64,000 nucleotides of DNA from Streptococcus sp. DTU_2020_1001019_1_SI_AUS_MUR_006 (GCF_032340315.1 NZ_CP135436.1:496001-560000); one strand, 5' to 3'; shown: positions 36,015 to 47,368, numbered from the stretch's first letter. Made by a program: numbers and translations. The notes: generated by a model not told the origin, from the letters alone.

Positions 36015-36933
36015 AAAGTGGTACCATTATCTTCGCCGCTTTGCTTATCGAGTAAGGATTTTGCGTGTTTTACAGAGTATCTCCCGAGAAAAATACGATG
36101 AAAAAATCTCAGCTTCTCTGGTATATGGTTTTCTATCAGCAGTAGCCGTCAATTTCTTTTTCCAACCAGGGCACGTTTATTCAAGTGGTGCGACAGGTTT
36201 AGCTCAGATTATATCTGCCCTTAGTAACCACTGGTTTGGTTTTCATTTCCCGATTTCAGTAGCCTTTTATGCCATCAATATTCCTCTCATGATTTTGGCC
36301 TGGTATCAAATTGGGCATAAGTTCACGATTTTTACCTTTATCACGGTATCCATGAGCTCGCTCTTTATCCAGTTTGTGCCTGTGGTGGTCTTAACAGAGG
36401 ATCCCATCATCAATGCCCTTTTTGGGGGTGTTGTCATGGGATTGGGGATCGGCTTTGCTTTACGTCATAACATCTCCAGTGGAGGAACAGACATTGTCAG
36501 CTTAACCATTCGTAAGAAGACTGGTCGTAACGTCGGAAGTATCTCTTTCTTGGTTAATGGTACAATCATGTTGATTGCAGGAGTGACCTTTGGTTGGAAA
36601 TATGCCCTTTATTCCATGATTACCATCTTTGTCTCAAGTCGTGTGACAGATGCAGTTTTCACCAAGCAAAAACGCATGCAGGCCATGATTGTTACTAGCA
36701 ATCCAGATGCCGTCATTGAGAAAATCCATAATAAATTGCACCGTGGAGCAACCATGATCCATGATGCTGAAGGAACTTATAATCACCAGCGTAAGGCTGT
36801 TTTGATTACGGTTATCACTCGTGCAGAGTTCAATGATTTTAAATTAATCATGAAGCAAGTTGATCCAACAGCATTTGTTTCTGTTTCAGAAAATGTTCAT
36901 ATCCTAGGCCGATTTGTCGAAGTCGAAAACTAA
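35992..36933 (+). CDS. YitT-family (DUF161/DUF2179) membrane protein
   Basis: This 313-residue protein has five or six membrane helices, including [41 protein letters not shown] and [18 protein letters not shown] cytosolic C-terminal DUF2179 domain follows ([50 protein letters not shown]). The family is widespread in Firmicutes, with no firmly proven transport substrate. It overlaps the end of aspS by 23 bp, so it is cotranscribed with it, the usual streptococcal arrangement. Confidence 0.9.
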   Translation: MKQTKLTKKWYHYLRRFAYRVRILRVLQSISREKYDEKISASLVYGFLSAVAVNFFFQPGHVYSSGATGLAQIISALSNHWFGFHFPISVAFYAINIPLMILAWYQIGHKFTIFTFITVSMSSLFIQFVPVVVLTEDPIINALFGGVVMGLGIGFALRHNISSGGTDIVSLTIRKKTGRNVGSISFLVNGTIMLIAGVTFGWKYALYSMITIFVSSRVTDAVFTKQKRMQAMIVTSNPDAVIEKIHNKLHRGATMIHDAEGTYNHQRKAVLITVITRAEFNDFKLIMKQVDPTAFVSVSENVHILGRFVEVEN

Positions 36934-37013
36934 AGATTTCAGGACATCTTCAAATTCCATTAGTGATACCTTGCTCTAGTTTACTAATAGTTATTTATAA
37001 CAATGAATAGAAC

Positions 37014-37057
37014 GAAAAAACCAACTCTTGAACATATTGTCAGAGTTGGGCTTTTTT
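37014..37057. terminator. Bidirectional terminator between yitT-like gene and malR
   Basis: CCAACTCT and AGAGTTGG (37021-37028 with 37042-37049) are flanked by an A-run and a T-run. Confidence 0.9.
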
Positions 37058-38042
37058 ATTTTTCAACGATTTTGTGGGCAATCAACTGGCGGTAACAAAT
37101 TTGTTTGTTGTTTTTAGCATCATTGATGATCTGGAGAATAGTTTCAAAGGAAACACGACCAAGCTCCAAACTATTGATATCGACATAGGCCGCCAAGTTG
37201 AGCTTGGGATTGACTGAGTCGAAGCTGAGGACAGGGACATCCAGTTGGTGTTTTGCGATGTAATCACAGACCCCTGCAGCAAGGAGACTATCAATGGTAA
37301 TAATAGCGTCAATATTTGGATTGTGTTTGAAGAGAAGTCTACTAAAGCGATAACCATTATCTTCAAGAAATTCAGTAGCAAAGTAAGTCAGATTAGTATC
37401 GAGAGGAAGTTGGTGTTGTTTTAGAGCTAGCTCGTAACCTGTCAGACGGTCTAGTGTTACGAAGAGTCGCTTAGTACCTCCGATAAAGGCAATTCGCTTG
37501 CATCCTTTTTTGATGAAATACTCTGTCGCATCAAAACCAGCTTGGACATTGTCATTATCGACAAGTGGAATGAAGGGAGATAGAGATTTACCTAAGATAA
37601 GGAAAGGAAATTGCTCGTCTACTACTAACTTAACCAAAGGGTCCTCTTCTTGGGCATAGAGGAAAATCAAACCGTCTACACGCTTACCATAGACCATCTG
37701 AGAAATAGCTTTAAGACGCTCTTTGGCATCTTTACCTGTCGCAATCTGAATGGCGTAGTGGTTTTCAGAGGCGACTTGGGCGATACCACGGAGGACAGAT
37801 GGGAAGAAAGGATTTTGATAGAAGGCATCTGAGTCGTCAGGAAGCACCAAGCCAATAACTTGGGTATAACTGCTTACCAAGCTACGAGCGTTGAGGTTGG
37901 GGTGGTAATTGAGCTCCTTCATAGCCTTGCGAACGCGTTTTTTTGTTTCATCGCTAATGGTTGATTTATTTTGAATAACACGGGTTACGGTTGAAGGTGA
38001 AACACCAGCAGCCTTGGCCACGTCTTTAATCGTAACAGGCAT
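37056..38042 (-). CDS. malR: Maltose operon LacI-family repressor
   Basis: MalR represses the maltodextrin genes in the absence of inducer. The N-terminal LacI helix-turn-helix is VTIKDVAKAAGVSPSTVTRVIQNKSTIS, with the hinge helix NLNARSLVSSYTQVIGLV. The ligand-binding domain shows PFFPSVLRGIAQVA, VDGLIFLY and the late DAIITIDSLLAAGVCDYI. At 328 residues it has normal length. It is cotranscribed with malA on the minus strand. Candidate operators (AAACGTTTGC-type palindromes) lie at the malX and malQ promoters. Confidence 0.94.
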   Translation of the reverse strand: MPVTIKDVAKAAGVSPSTVTRVIQNKSTISDETKKRVRKAMKELNYHPNLNARSLVSSYTQVIGLVLPDDSDAFYQNPFFPSVLRGIAQVASENHYAIQIATGKDAKERLKAISQMVYGKRVDGLIFLYAQEEDPLVKLVVDEQFPFLILGKSLSPFIPLVDNDNVQAGFDATEYFIKKGCKRIAFIGGTKRLFVTLDRLTGYELALKQHQLPLDTNLTYFATEFLEDNGYRFSRLLFKHNPNIDAIITIDSLLAAGVCDYIAKHQLDVPVLSFDSVNPKLNLAAYVDINSLELGRVSFETILQIINDAKNNKQICYRQLIAHKIVEK

Positions 38043-38051
38043 AATAATCTC

Positions 38052-38852
38052 CTACTTATGGTAGTCTGGATCACGGAAATGCGTTTTGTAAAAGATAGTG
38101 ACCAGGTATAGAACAAATAAAATATTTTGAACAGTAATTAAAGTGGCCATATTTTGGCCTAGGAGACCTAGAATCATAGCAAGTAAGGTTGGTAATCCTA
38201 AACAGTTCAAAATGAAATGATAGCACTCTTTGTAGCTTTTAAATGAAAAGAGACGCGATTTTTTCGTGAAGTAGAGCAAGAGGCTAGCACCTAAAGCAAC
38301 AATAAAAAAATTAAGTCCAAAGAGGAAGCTAGAACCTAGCACAAGAAAGAGACTAATATAGGCGCGATTCTGTTGATACCAGTCTTTAGAAATGGCTTGT
38401 GTTAAGCTTTCCTTGCTTTGGAAGCTCTCAGTCGTTATCGCGTGATAGCGAATGCTGGTCAATTCTTTTCCTTGCTTACTGATGATGAGTTTCTCAGGTT
38501 CAAAGTTCAGAAGTAATTCCTCAGGGAAGTTTGAACTAGAAGGGTCTCCGATTTGGATAGAAGCTTGATGAGGAGATGAACCTGCATAGCTCAACTTACC
38601 ATCTACAATCTTTGCATTGGCAGCCAAATCCTGAACCACACTATCCGTCAAAGGAGTGTAGACATCATCGATGAAAGTTTCTAAAGGATAAGTTTCCTGA
38701 GAACTGTTTTGGATAGCAATAGGGATCATCGACAAGCTAATCAAGAAGATACTGGTAAAAATCAGTTGGAACCAGTTGAGACCAAAACGTTGAGATAGGG
38801 GCTTACGGAATCCCCAGATACTATTAAAATAAGAAAATGGATATGGCAACAT
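38052..38852 (-). CDS. malA: DUF1189 membrane protein MalA
   Basis: This 266-residue membrane protein sits directly before malR, a position occupied by malA in pneumococcus. The N-terminus ([36 protein letters not shown]) is typical of DUF1189. A large extracytoplasmic middle and about four C-terminal hydrophobic helices follow. It is named a maltodextrin utilisation protein from its operon, and its biochemical role is not established. Confidence 0.85.
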   Translation of the reverse strand: MLPYPFSYFNSIWGFRKPLSQRFGLNWFQLIFTSIFLISLSMIPIAIQNSSQETYPLETFIDDVYTPLTDSVVQDLAANAKIVDGKLSYAGSSPHQASIQIGDPSSSNFPEELLLNFEPEKLIISKQGKELTSIRYHAITTESFQSKESLTQAISKDWYQQNRAYISLFLVLGSSFLFGLNFFIVALGASLLLYFTKKSRLFSFKSYKECYHFILNCLGLPTLLAMILGLLGQNMATLITVQNILFVLYLVTIFYKTHFRDPDYHK

Positions 38853-38885
38853 AATTCTCTTTCTAAGGCATTTTTCTATATGAGT

Positions 38886-38914
38886 ATTATATAGAGAAAT
38901 GTGTTTAATTTCAA
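38886..38914 (-). promoter_or_regulatory. malA-malR promoter
   Basis: On the minus strand, TTGAAA (38909-38914) and TATAAT (38886-38891) are spaced 17 bp. No MalR palindrome is visible here. Confidence 0.75.
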
Positions 38915-39035
38915 GTGGGTCAGGTACAATGCTGGTTGAAAGTAGGCTTTTGCTTTAAATTGTTCATAAACAAGAAGCATTACCTTAAACTTTTATTTCT
39001 CATCAGATTATCTAAGTAAGGACAAGTTTCAAAAT

Positions 39036-39075
39036 GAAAAAGGGTGGCGGGGGTATATTACCCCTTGTCGCCACC
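39036..39075 (-). terminator. Terminator of malXCD, overlapping the malD stop codon
   Basis: GGTGGCG and CGCCACC (39069-39075 with 39043-39049 on the plus strand) enclose an inner GGGGTA/TACCCC stem, with a T-run after it on the minus strand. The stem includes the last codons and the stop of malD. Confidence 0.85.
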
Positions 39076-39900
39076 GCTTGTAAGTCCTGAAACGAAGTTC
39101 TTTTGCAAGAAGAAGAAAAGTGTACAGATTGGAAGAGCGATGAGGATAGCACCTGCTGAGAAGTAGGCAATCTTCAAGTTCTTCGCATTGCTAACGAAGG
39201 TTTGTAGACCAACGGCAACTGTAAAGTATTCTTTCTCACGAAGCAAGAAACTAGAGAGGATGTAGTCTCCGAAAGGTCCCATGAAGGCCCAGAGTGCTTG
39301 TACCGCCACCATTGGGCGAACAAGAGGGAGAACGATTTGCCAGAAGCGGCGGAAGTGTCCTGCACCATCAAGTTTTGCAGATTCATCAAGAGACATTGGC
39401 ACGGTGTCAAAGTAACCTTTCATGAGCCAAGCATTCATCGGAATACCTCCACCAACATAAAGGAAGATGAGGAACCAGCTATGGTTAAGGGCGTTCAACA
39501 TGAGGGCCATAACGAAGAAGGCAGTCAAAGCAGCCATTGTAGGCACCATTTGGATAATCAAGAAGAAGACCAAACTTTGCTTACGAGCCAAGAAATTGTA
39601 ACGGCTATAAGCATAACCAGCAAGTACGATAATACTTGTTTGAACAGCCATGGTAATCAAGGCGATAATCAAAGTGTTGAGGTACCAAGTACCGTACAAG
39701 GTTTCAGTGAAGAGGCCTTTAAAGTTATCAAAATTGAGGTCGATGTTAGTATCTAGTTTAAAGGCTGAGACGTTACCTGCTTTAAAGGCTGACATGATGG
39801 TAATCAAAAGTGGATAGATAATCACGATTGATAGGCCAATTAAGTAGAGGTAAGTAAGGGTTTGAGTCAGTCTACGTTTGAGTTTAATTGAGTTATTCAT
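39058..39900 (-). CDS. malD: Maltodextrin ABC transporter permease MalD
   Basis: This inner-membrane permease of the maltodextrin importer is 280 residues long and of the MalG type. Six helices are evident. The EAA loop reads [34 protein letters not shown], which docks the ATPase; that ATPase (MsmK-type) is encoded elsewhere. I use the ATG at 39900 because a GGAGGACG site precedes it. An upstream in-frame start would lie inside malC. It starts 1 bp after the malC stop. Confidence 0.94.
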   Translation of the reverse strand: MNNSIKLKRRLTQTLTYLYLIGLSIVIIYPLLITIMSAFKAGNVSAFKLDTNIDLNFDNFKGLFTETLYGTWYLNTLIIALITMAVQTSIIVLAGYAYSRYNFLARKQSLVFFLIIQMVPTMAALTAFFVMALMLNALNHSWFLIFLYVGGGIPMNAWLMKGYFDTVPMSLDESAKLDGAGHFRRFWQIVLPLVRPMVAVQALWAFMGPFGDYILSSFLLREKEYFTVAVGLQTFVSNAKNLKIAYFSAGAILIALPICTLFFFLQKNFVSGLTSGGDKG

Positions 39901-39901
39901 C

Positions 39902-41191
39902 TTAGACGTCCTCCATATCAAATGCGTGTAGTTTCTTGAAGGCAATCATAGAAATAGAGATGACAATGATTGAAATAATCAAGGTAACGGCAGCTGCCAT
40001 AGAGTATTGGGGAGCTGTACCTGTTGTCAAACGGTAAATCCATGAGATCAAGATATCGGTTGAACCAGCTCCACCACCGACACTACCAGGACCACCGCCA
40101 TTGAAGAGGTACATGATAGAGAAGTTGTTGAAGTTGAAGGTGTATTGGCTGATTAAAGTAGGCGCTGCAACAGCCAAAATCATTGGGAAAGTGATGCTGC
40201 GGAATTTTTGCCAAGCGTTTGCACCGTCGATATAAGCTGCTTCATACAAGTCGTTTGGAATAGACTGTAGAATACCGAGAGTTAGGACATAGATATAAGG
40301 GAATCCAAGCCAACCTTGCATCATAATCAAGGCAACCTTAGTCCAAGTAGGGTCTGTTTTCCAAGGAATGAGTGCTCCATCGAGGAATGGAAGAACCTTA
40401 GCAAAGAGAGGGATTACTTGAGTATTGATAGCACCAACACTATCGTTGAACATGTTTGAGAATGTCAAGATAGTGATAAAGGCTGGAACTGCCCAAGGTA
40501 GAAGGAAGATGACACCAAAGATACGTTTCCCCTTGATGAATGGTTGGTTAGCAATAATAGCTGTAAAGATACCGAGTACGATTTGCAAAGTCGATGCAGA
40601 TAAAGCCCAGATAATAGTCCAAGAAAGAACAGAACCGAAGGCTGAACGGAAGGTACTCAAGCTCCATATATTTGTAAAGTTAGTCAATCCAACCCAATCC
40701 AACAATTTATTTGGTGGTAAATGTTGGAAATCGTAGTTAGTAAAGGCAATCATCAAGGTTACAATAACCGGGAAGATGATTGCAAATGTCATGGCAACGT
40801 AAGATGGAATGATAAGCAAGTAAGGGAATCCATTTTCATAGATACCTTTAATCATATCCTTAAGTGTCAATGGGACAGGGATGCCATTATTGATACGTTT
40901 TGCAATAGTGTGAGCGTCTTTAATATTGAGAATATAAAAGGCTAGATAAACAATTACAAAAATAGAGTGGAATGCACCACGAATCAACATGAAGAGAGAG
41001 TTGTCACGGCCAGGTTTTTCACCAAGCGTGATTAAGTTGCTCAATTCAGGTGCTGCAAGTACTATAAAATAGAGGACAAAAGCTAATGTTACAGCAAGGA
41101 AGATAAAACCTTTGGCTTTTTGTTTGTTATAGATTTGCCCCAACCCAGGAATCAATGAAAGCAAGGCTGCTTTTCTTGGTTGTTGTTCCAT
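39902..41191 (-). CDS. malC: Maltodextrin ABC transporter permease MalC
   Basis: This 429-residue MalF-type permease has an N-terminal extra region ([21 protein letters not shown]) and eight or so helices. The EAA loop is [29 protein letters not shown]. The start at [12 protein letters not shown] has AAAGGAG just upstream. The in-frame ATG five codons earlier would translate that site. It pairs with MalD and receives substrate from MalX. A stem-loop lies between malX and this gene. Confidence 0.93.
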   Translation of the reverse strand: MEQQPRKAALLSLIPGLGQIYNKQKAKGFIFLAVTLAFVLYFIVLAAPELSNLITLGEKPGRDNSLFMLIRGAFHSIFVIVYLAFYILNIKDAHTIAKRINNGIPVPLTLKDMIKGIYENGFPYLLIIPSYVAMTFAIIFPVIVTLMIAFTNYDFQHLPPNKLLDWVGLTNFTNIWSLSTFRSAFGSVLSWTIIWALSASTLQIVLGIFTAIIANQPFIKGKRIFGVIFLLPWAVPAFITILTFSNMFNDSVGAINTQVIPLFAKVLPFLDGALIPWKTDPTWTKVALIMMQGWLGFPYIYVLTLGILQSIPNDLYEAAYIDGANAWQKFRSITFPMILAVAAPTLISQYTFNFNNFSIMYLFNGGGPGSVGGGAGSTDILISWIYRLTTGTAPQYSMAAAVTLIISIIVISISMIAFKKLHAFDMEDV

Positions 41192-41247
41192 GAGTGCTCC
41201 TTTCATAAGATGTGAACGTCAAGCTGAGTTCTGTTAATATCTAAAAA

Positions 41248-41278
41248 TCAAGGGGGATAAGTTTTAAATCCCCCTTGA
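41248..41278 (-). terminator. Intra-operon stem-loop between malX and malC
   Basis: An 11-bp perfect G/C-rich stem (41248-41258 with 41268-41278) is followed on the minus strand by TTTTT. It should terminate part of the transcription, giving excess MalX over the permeases. Confidence 0.85.
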
Positions 41279-41287
41279 ATCAATCAA

Positions 41288-42556
41288 TTAGTTACCAAAT
41301 TTTTGTTGGATTGTTTCTTTGATCAATGTTACAGCATCATTTGCAGCTGTTTTAGCATCTTTCTTACCGCTTACAGCGTCAAAGAGCATTGTTTTAGCTG
41401 GGTCCCAAACTGTTGACATTTGAGAGATGTTTGGCATTGGTTGAGCATTTTGGAACTGTTTGATAACAGCAGTAGTCAACTCATCATTTTTACCTTCAGC
41501 GTAAGTACGAGCTTCAGTGTTAGCTGGGATTTCGTTTGTTGCATCGTAGAATGCTTTTTGTTGGTCAGTTGAAACAAGGAAGTCTACGAATTTTTGAGCT
41601 CCTTCAAGGTTCTTAGTGCTTGATGGGATGATCCAAGCTTTACCACCACCAAAGGCTGCGTAGTTTTTACCGTTTGGAAGAGTTGGGATAGTTGCAACAC
41701 CGTAGTTTACTTTAGCATCTTTGAATGCTTGAGCTTTCCAAGGTCCATCAATGATAGCAGCTGTTTTACCTTCTTGGAATTGAGTTTGGATCAAGTTTCC
41801 AGCACCTTCAGTATCTTGCATACCTTTAGGCCATTTGTCATACCAAGTTTTAGCATAGTTGATACCTGCAATAGCACCATCGTTAGCAAGACCAATATCT
41901 TTAGGGTCTTTACCGTTTTGTCCAAACACGTAGGCACCATTACCAGCAAGAAGTCCATATGCGTAGTAGAAGTTAGTCCAGTCAGCTAGGAAAGCAGTAG
42001 TTTTTCCGTCTTCACCAGCGAAGGCATATTTGCTATCTTTAGCAAGTTCTTCCAAGTCAGCAAATGTTTTAGGAGCTTCTTTCACTAAGTCTTTGTTATA
42101 GTACATAACAAGTGACTCGATAACGGCTGGAGCCCCATAAACTTTACCACCAACAGTTACAAGAGATTTAGTAGTATCGTCTGTTTTAGCACCGTCACTC
42201 AAAGTTACTTCTGAAAGTTGTCCGTCAGTACCAAGGCTACCTACGCGGTCGTATGGTGCCATCATGACGTCAGCAGCTTTACCTGATTGGTTATCAAGTG
42301 AAAGATTGTCAAGTCCACCTAATTGGTCACCTGTTTTAATAGTAACTTTTACACCAGCTTCTTTTTCGTAAGCTTTGGCAGCTGATTCTGCAAAAGCTTT
42401 ATATTGATCTTCAACGTAGAAAGTGATTTCTTGACTTCCTGATGCAGAAGAGTCAGCAGCTTTGTCAGAAGTTTTACTTCCGCAAGCTACCAAAAGTAAG
42501 CTAGCAAGAGTAGCAGTACCAAGTACAGCTGCGCTCTTCATGAATTTAGTTGACAT
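41288..42556 (-). CDS. malX: Maltodextrin-binding lipoprotein MalX
   Basis: MalX captures maltodextrins outside the cell. The 422-residue protein has a signal peptide with lipobox LLLVACGS. The mature family 1 binding protein shows EAGVKVTIKTGDQLGGLDNL, DVMMAPYDRVGSLG, AVIESLVMYYNKDLV, IDGPWKAQAFKDAKVNYGVA and AFGGGKAWIIPSS. It is first in malXCD behind a MalR-controlled promoter, with an AGGAGG ribosome site. It is a strongly expressed surface protein in pneumococcus by reputation. Confidence 0.95.
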   Translation of the reverse strand: MSTKFMKSAAVLGTATLASLLLVACGSKTSDKAADSSASGSQEITFYVEDQYKAFAESAAKAYEKEAGVKVTIKTGDQLGGLDNLSLDNQSGKAADVMMAPYDRVGSLGTDGQLSEVTLSDGAKTDDTTKSLVTVGGKVYGAPAVIESLVMYYNKDLVKEAPKTFADLEELAKDSKYAFAGEDGKTTAFLADWTNFYYAYGLLAGNGAYVFGQNGKDPKDIGLANDGAIAGINYAKTWYDKWPKGMQDTEGAGNLIQTQFQEGKTAAIIDGPWKAQAFKDAKVNYGVATIPTLPNGKNYAAFGGGKAWIIPSSTKNLEGAQKFVDFLVSTDQQKAFYDATNEIPANTEARTYAEGKNDELTTAVIKQFQNAQPMPNISQMSTVWDPAKTMLFDAVSGKKDAKTAANDAVTLIKETIQQKFGN

Positions 42557-42598
42557 AATGTATTCCTCCTAAAGAATAACAAATTTTGATTCCGAGGA

Positions 42599-42654
42599 AA
42601 CGCAAACGTTTTCTCTTATGAACTTAGTATAGCACAAACAGAAAACGGTTGCAA
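42599..42654 (-). promoter_or_regulatory. malX promoter with MalR operators
   Basis: On the minus strand, TTGCAA (42649-42654) and TATACT (42626-42631) are 17 bp apart. One operator-like site (CGCAAACGTTTTC, 42600-42612) lies downstream of the -10. A second, degenerate AACGCTTGCAACCG site overlaps the -35. Confidence 0.8.
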
Positions 42655-42880
42655 GCGTTTTTTGAAAAAATTTTTAAAAAGCATGTAACTGAATAATTCC
42701 TAAATTTGGTTATATAATAGGAAGAAAAAGGTGAAATCATATAAATTTCAATTCAAAAATAATTGAAGGAAAACGATTGCATAATTTGTAGATGTTTTTG
42801 TAGATGTGAAAAAAATAAGAATATAGTTTTATAGCAAAGCTATAAAGACAAATAATTTGAAAAAGATTTTGTTGAAACGC

Positions 42881-42930
42881 TTGCATTTATTTTAGAAATG
42901 GGTTATACTTTAGTTAGCGCAAACGTTTGC
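42881..42930 (+). promoter_or_regulatory. malQ (malM) promoter with MalR operator
   Basis: TTGCAT (42881-42886) and TATACT (42904-42909) are spaced 17 bp. The perfect palindrome GCAAACGTTTGC (42919-42930) covers the likely start of transcription. A partial copy (GAAACGCTTGC, from 42874) overlaps the -35. The 420-bp gap between malX and malQ holds only these divergent promoters. Confidence 0.85.
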
Positions 42931-42977
42931 GTTTGTAAAAATGTAATATCTAACTATAAACATATGAGGTGCTTATT

Positions 42978-44495
42978 ATGAAAAAACGTCAAAGTGGTGT
43001 GTTGATGCACATTTCTTCTCTTCCAGGAGCATACGGAATCGGATCATTTGGTAAAAGTGCTTACGACTTCGTTGATTTCTTGGTTCGCACAAAACAACGT
43101 TACTGGCAAATCCTTCCACTAGGAACAACTAGTTACGGAGACTCTCCTTACCAATCTTTCTCAGCCTTTGCGGGAAACACTCATTTCATCGATTTGGATA
43201 TCTTGGTGGAACAAGGTTTGTTGGAAGCAAGTGATCTTGAAGGAGTTGACTTTGGTAGCGATGCGTCTGAAGTTGACTATGCTAAAATCTACTATGCACG
43301 TCGTCCTCTTTTAGAAAAAGCGGTAAAACGTTTCTTGGAAGTTGGAGATGTCCAAGATTTTGAAAAATTTGCTCAAGAGAACCAATCATGGCTTGAACTT
43401 TTTGCAGATTATATGGCTATCAAAGAGCATTTTGATAATCTCGCTTGGACAGAGTGGCCAGATGCAGATATTCGTGTGCGTAAAGCTTCTGCTCTTGAAA
43501 GCTACCGTGAACAATTGGCAGACAAACTTGTTTTCCACCGAGTAACCCAATATCTCTTCTTCCAACAATGGTTGAAATTGAAAGCATACGCTAACGAAAA
43601 CCACATCGAAATTGTGGGGGATATGCCAATTTATGTTGCTGAAGATTCAAGCGATATGTGGGCAAATCCACACCTCTTTAAAACAGATGAAAACGGGAAA
43701 GCAACTTGCATCGCAGGATGCCCACCAGATGAGTTTTCTGAGACTGGTCAGCTTTGGGGTAACCCAATCTATGACTGGGAAGCAATGGATCGCGATGGTT
43801 ATAAATGGTGGATTGAACGCTTGCGTGAAAGCTTTAAGATTTACGACATCGTGCGTATCGACCACTTCCGTGGATTTGAGTCTTATTGGGAAATTCCAGC
43901 TGGTTCTGAAACAGCAGCACCTGGTAAATGGGTGAAAGGGCCTGACTACAAACTCTTTGCAGCTGTTAAAGAAGAACTTGGTGACTTGAACATCATCGCA
44001 GAGGACCTTGGATTTATGACTGATGAAGTCATCGAGCTTCGTGAGCGCACTGGATTCCCAGGAATGAAAGTCCTTCAATTTGCCTTCAACCCAGAGCACG
44101 AAAGTATCGACAGTCCACACTTGGCACCAGCCAACTCAGTTATGTATACAGGAACACACGATAACAACACTGTTCTTGGTTGGTATCGTGATGAGATTGA
44201 TGATCCAACTCGTGAGTACATGGCTCGTTACACAAACCGTAAAGAGTACGAAACAGTGGTGCATGCTATGCTTCGTACAGCTTTCGCATCAGTAAGTTTC
44301 ATGACGATTGCTACTATGCAAGATTTGCTAGAGTTGGATGGTTCAGCTCGTATGAACTTCCCATCTACTCTTGGCGGAAACTGGTCATGGCGTATGACAG
44401 AGGATCAATTGACTCCAGCTGTCGAAGAAACTTTGCTTGACTTGACTACAATTTATCGCCGTATCAATGAAAATTTGGTAGAATTAAAGAAATAA
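42978..44495 (+). CDS. malQ: 4-alpha-glucanotransferase (amylomaltase)
   Basis: MalQ (called malM in pneumococcus) disproportionates maltodextrins, releasing glucose and making longer chains for MalP. The GH77 residues are visible: [34 protein letters not shown] with the catalytic Asp nucleophile, [13 protein letters not shown] with the acid/base Glu, and [13 protein letters not shown]. The 505-residue length is standard. I start at [11 protein letters not shown], with GAGGTG upstream. malP follows 22 bp later. Confidence 0.95.
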   Translation: MKKRQSGVLMHISSLPGAYGIGSFGKSAYDFVDFLVRTKQRYWQILPLGTTSYGDSPYQSFSAFAGNTHFIDLDILVEQGLLEASDLEGVDFGSDASEVDYAKIYYARRPLLEKAVKRFLEVGDVQDFEKFAQENQSWLELFADYMAIKEHFDNLAWTEWPDADIRVRKASALESYREQLADKLVFHRVTQYLFFQQWLKLKAYANENHIEIVGDMPIYVAEDSSDMWANPHLFKTDENGKATCIAGCPPDEFSETGQLWGNPIYDWEAMDRDGYKWWIERLRESFKIYDIVRIDHFRGFESYWEIPAGSETAAPGKWVKGPDYKLFAAVKEELGDLNIIAEDLGFMTDEVIELRERTGFPGMKVLQFAFNPEHESIDSPHLAPANSVMYTGTHDNNTVLGWYRDEIDDPTREYMARYTNRKEYETVVHAMLRTAFASVSFMTIATMQDLLELDGSARMNFPSTLGGNWSWRMTEDQLTPAVEETLLDLTTIYRRINENLVELKK

Positions 44496-44517
44496 GACAT
44501 TATCAGGAGACACAAAA

Positions 44518-46776
44518 ATGTTACCATTAAAAGAATTTGTACAAAATCGTTACAATAAATCTATCGCAGAATGTAGTAACGAAGAGCTTTACCTTGCTCT
44601 TCTTAACTACAGCAAACTTGCTAGCAGCCAAAAACCAGTGAACACTGGTAAGAAAAAAGTTTACTACATCTCAGCTGAGTTCTTGATTGGTAAACTCTTG
44701 TCAAACAACTTGATTAACCTTGGTCTTTATGACGAAGTTAAGAAAGAACTTGCTGACGCAGGTAAAGAGTTGATCGAAATTGAAGAAGTAGAATTGGAAC
44801 CATCACTTGGTAACGGTGGTTTGGGACGTTTGGCAGCCTGCTTTATCGACTCCATCGCTACACTTGGTTTGAATGGTGACGGTGTTGGTTTGAACTACCA
44901 CTTTGGTCTTTTCCAACAAGTGCTTAAAAACAACCAACAAGAAACGATTCCTAACGCTTGGTTGACTGACCAAAACTGGTTGGTTCGTTCAAGCCGTAGC
45001 TACCAAGTGCCATTTGCACACTTTACATTGACATCTACTCTTTACGATATCGATGTACCTGGATACAAAACAGCTACTAAAAATCGTTTGCGTTTGTTTG
45101 ACTTGGATTCAGTTGATTCTTCAATCATCAAAGATGGCATCAACTTTGACAAGACAGACATCGCTCGCAACTTGACTCTTTTCCTTTACCCAGATGATAG
45201 TGACCGTCAAGGTGAATTGCTCCGTATCTTCCAACAATACTTCATGGTTTCAAACGGTGCGCAATTGATCATCGACGAAGCAATCGAAAAAGGAAGCAAC
45301 TTGCATGACCTTGCTGACTATGCAGTTGTCCAAATCAACGACACTCACCCATCAATGGTTATCCCTGAATTGATCCGTCTGTTGACAGCACGTGGTATCG
45401 AGCTTGACGAAGCAATCTCAATCGTTCGTAGCATGACTGCTTACACAAACCACACAATCCTTGCTGAAGCCCTTGAAAAATGGCCTCTTGAATTCTTGGA
45501 AGAAGTGGTTCCTCACTTGGTACCAATCATCAAAGAATTGGACCGTCGCGTGAAAGCAGAATACAAAGATCCAGCTGTTCAAATTATCGATGAGAGCGGA
45601 CGTGTTCACATGGCTCACATGGATATCCACTACGGATACAGTGTTAACGGGGTAGCGGCACTTCATACTGAAATTTTGAAAAATTCTGAGTTGAAAGCCT
45701 TCTACGACCTTTACCCAGAAAAATTCAACAACAAAACAAACGGTATTACTTTCCGTCGTTGGCTCATGCATGCTAACCCAAGATTGTCTCACTACTTGGA
45801 TGAGATTCTTGGAGAAGGTTGGCACCATGAAGCAGATGAGCTTGAAAAACTTTTGTCTTATGAAGACAAAGCAGCTGTCAAAGAAAAATTGGAAAGCATC
45901 AAGGCTCACAACAAACGTAAATTGGCTCGTCACTTGAAAGAGCACCAAGGTGTGGAAATCAATACAAACTCTATCTTTGATATCCAAATCAAACGTCTTC
46001 ACGAGTACAAACGTCAACAAATGAACGCTTTGTATGTCATCCACAAATACTTGGACATCAAGGCTGGTAACATCCCTGCTCGTCCAATCACAGTATTCTT
46101 TGGTGGTAAAGCAGCTCCTGCCTACACTATCGCTCAAGACATCATCCACTTGATCCTTTGCTTGTCAGAAGTCATTGCCAACGATCCAGCAGTAGCTCCA
46201 CACTTGCAAGTGGTAATGGTTGAAAACTACAACGTTACTGCAGCAAGCTTCTTAATTCCAGCGTGTGATATCTCTGAACAAATCTCACTTGCTTCTAAAG
46301 AAGCTTCAGGTACTGGTAACATGAAATTCATGTTGAACGGAGCTTTGACTCTTGGTACTATGGACGGGGCTAACGTGGAAATCGCTGAGTTGGTTGGAGA
46401 CGAAAACATCTACATCTTTGGTGAAGATTCAGAAACTGTTATCGACCTTTACGCAAAATCAGCTTACAAATCAAGCGAATTCTACGCTCGTAAAGCGATC
46501 AAACCATTGGTTGACTTTATCGTGAGCGACGCTGTTCTTGCAGTTGGTAAGATTGAACGTTTGGAACGTCTTTATAACGAATTAATCAACAAAGACTGGT
46601 TCATGACTCTTCTTGACTTGGAAGACTACATCAAAGTGAAAGAGCAAATGCTTGCTGACTACGAAGACCGTGATGCATGGTTGGATAAAGTCATCGTTAA
46701 CATTTCTAAAGCAGGATTCTTCTCATCTGACCGTACAATCGCTCAGTACAACGAAGATATCTGGCACTTGAACTAA
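44518..46776 (+). CDS. malP: Maltodextrin (glycogen) phosphorylase
   Basis: MalP cleaves alpha-1,4 glucans with phosphate to give glucose-1-phosphate. The 752-residue GT35 enzyme has [21 protein letters not shown] near the start, [14 protein letters not shown], and [14 protein letters not shown]. The pyridoxal-phosphate site [28 protein letters not shown] contains the Lys that binds the cofactor. It is cotranscribed with malQ. Its stop codon is directly joined to a RUP repeat. Confidence 0.96.
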   Translation: MLPLKEFVQNRYNKSIAECSNEELYLALLNYSKLASSQKPVNTGKKKVYYISAEFLIGKLLSNNLINLGLYDEVKKELADAGKELIEIEEVELEPSLGNGGLGRLAACFIDSIATLGLNGDGVGLNYHFGLFQQVLKNNQQETIPNAWLTDQNWLVRSSRSYQVPFAHFTLTSTLYDIDVPGYKTATKNRLRLFDLDSVDSSIIKDGINFDKTDIARNLTLFLYPDDSDRQGELLRIFQQYFMVSNGAQLIIDEAIEKGSNLHDLADYAVVQINDTHPSMVIPELIRLLTARGIELDEAISIVRSMTAYTNHTILAEALEKWPLEFLEEVVPHLVPIIKELDRRVKAEYKDPAVQIIDESGRVHMAHMDIHYGYSVNGVAALHTEILKNSELKAFYDLYPEKFNNKTNGITFRRWLMHANPRLSHYLDEILGEGWHHEADELEKLLSYEDKAAVKEKLESIKAHNKRKLARHLKEHQGVEINTNSIFDIQIKRLHEYKRQQMNALYVIHKYLDIKAGNIPARPITVFFGGKAAPAYTIAQDIIHLILCLSEVIANDPAVAPHLQVVMVENYNVTAASFLIPACDISEQISLASKEASGTGNMKFMLNGALTLGTMDGANVEIAELVGDENIYIFGEDSETVIDLYAKSAYKSSEFYARKAIKPLVDFIVSDAVLAVGKIERLERLYNELINKDWFMTLLDLEDYIKVKEQMLADYEDRDAWLDKVIVNISKAGFFSSDRTIAQYNEDIWHLN

Positions 46777-46880
46777 TACTCTTCGAAAATCAAATTCAAA
46801 CCGCGTCAACGTCGCCTTGCCGTACTCAAGTACAGCCTGCGGCTAGTTTCCTAGTTTGCTCTTTGATTTTCATTGAGTAT
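46776..46880 (+). repeat. RUP-type repeat, copy 2
   Basis: This 105-bp copy in the same orientation as copy 1 has a nearly identical sequence, which suggests recent movement or gene conversion. It begins at the last base of the malP stop codon. Confidence 0.9.
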
Positions 46881-46916
46881 AAGATATGAAATTTAATAGT
46901 TATTACACTATCTAGC

Positions 46917-46951
46917 AAAAAAGCGAGTTTCAATTGAAATTCGCTTTTTTT
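46917..46951 (+). terminator. Terminator of malQP
   Basis: A long A/T-flanked stem (46917-46931 with 46936-46950, one wobble) is followed by T7. It lies beyond RUP copy 2, so the repeat is probably transcribed with malP. The rest of the gap to 47161 shows only a promoter-like TATAAT near 47126. Confidence 0.85.
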
Positions 46952-47161
46952 GAATGTTGTGGATTTGAGGTTGACTGGTCTCAAAAGAAAAAATAATTTG
47001 TCAATAATTTCTAGACTTAAAAATCAGACCTAGAGAACACTAAGAAGGCTGGTTGTATTACCTTTAAACCTCAGGTTCTTCTTAACTGTTACCTCAAATT
47101 TCTTGTATTCGTTTACAAACAGTATTATAATAGTATTATAGTAAAGAAAGAAGGTGTTCTT

Positions 47162-47368
47162 ATGTGGAAAAAATATTTTTCAAAATATAAATGGACTGAT
47201 TTATTTTGGATTCTTTTAGTAATTTGGTCATGCCTTTATATGGGCAATAGCACTTCCTTTCCACTGACTCATCAAGAAATCTCTTTTCATGGATGCTGTT
47301 ATGGAGCATCACTTGCCTTATATCACTTGCTATTTATTGATAAATTTGTCATTTCAAATCGAAAATAA
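47162..47368 (+). CDS. Small two-helix membrane protein, unknown function
   Basis: This 68-residue protein has two hydrophobic stretches (WTDLFWILLVIWSCLYMG and CYGASLALYHLLFIDKFVI), a basic N-terminus and a basic end. A ribosome site (GAAGG) and TATAAT-like elements precede it, and a terminator lies downstream. No family is recognised. Confidence 0.65.
   Translation: MWKKYFSKYKWTDLFWILLVIWSCLYMGNSTSFPLTHQEISFHGCCYGASLALYHLLFIDKFVISNRK

Noticed and set aside
43647..44120. A 157-codon minus-strand ORF
   Set aside because: It is antisense to malQ and shows no recognisable domain.
45418..46149. A 243-codon ORF on the minus strand
   Set aside because: It is a mirror of the malP coding sequence, with a Cys/Val/Phe-rich composition typical of antisense frames and no ribosome site.
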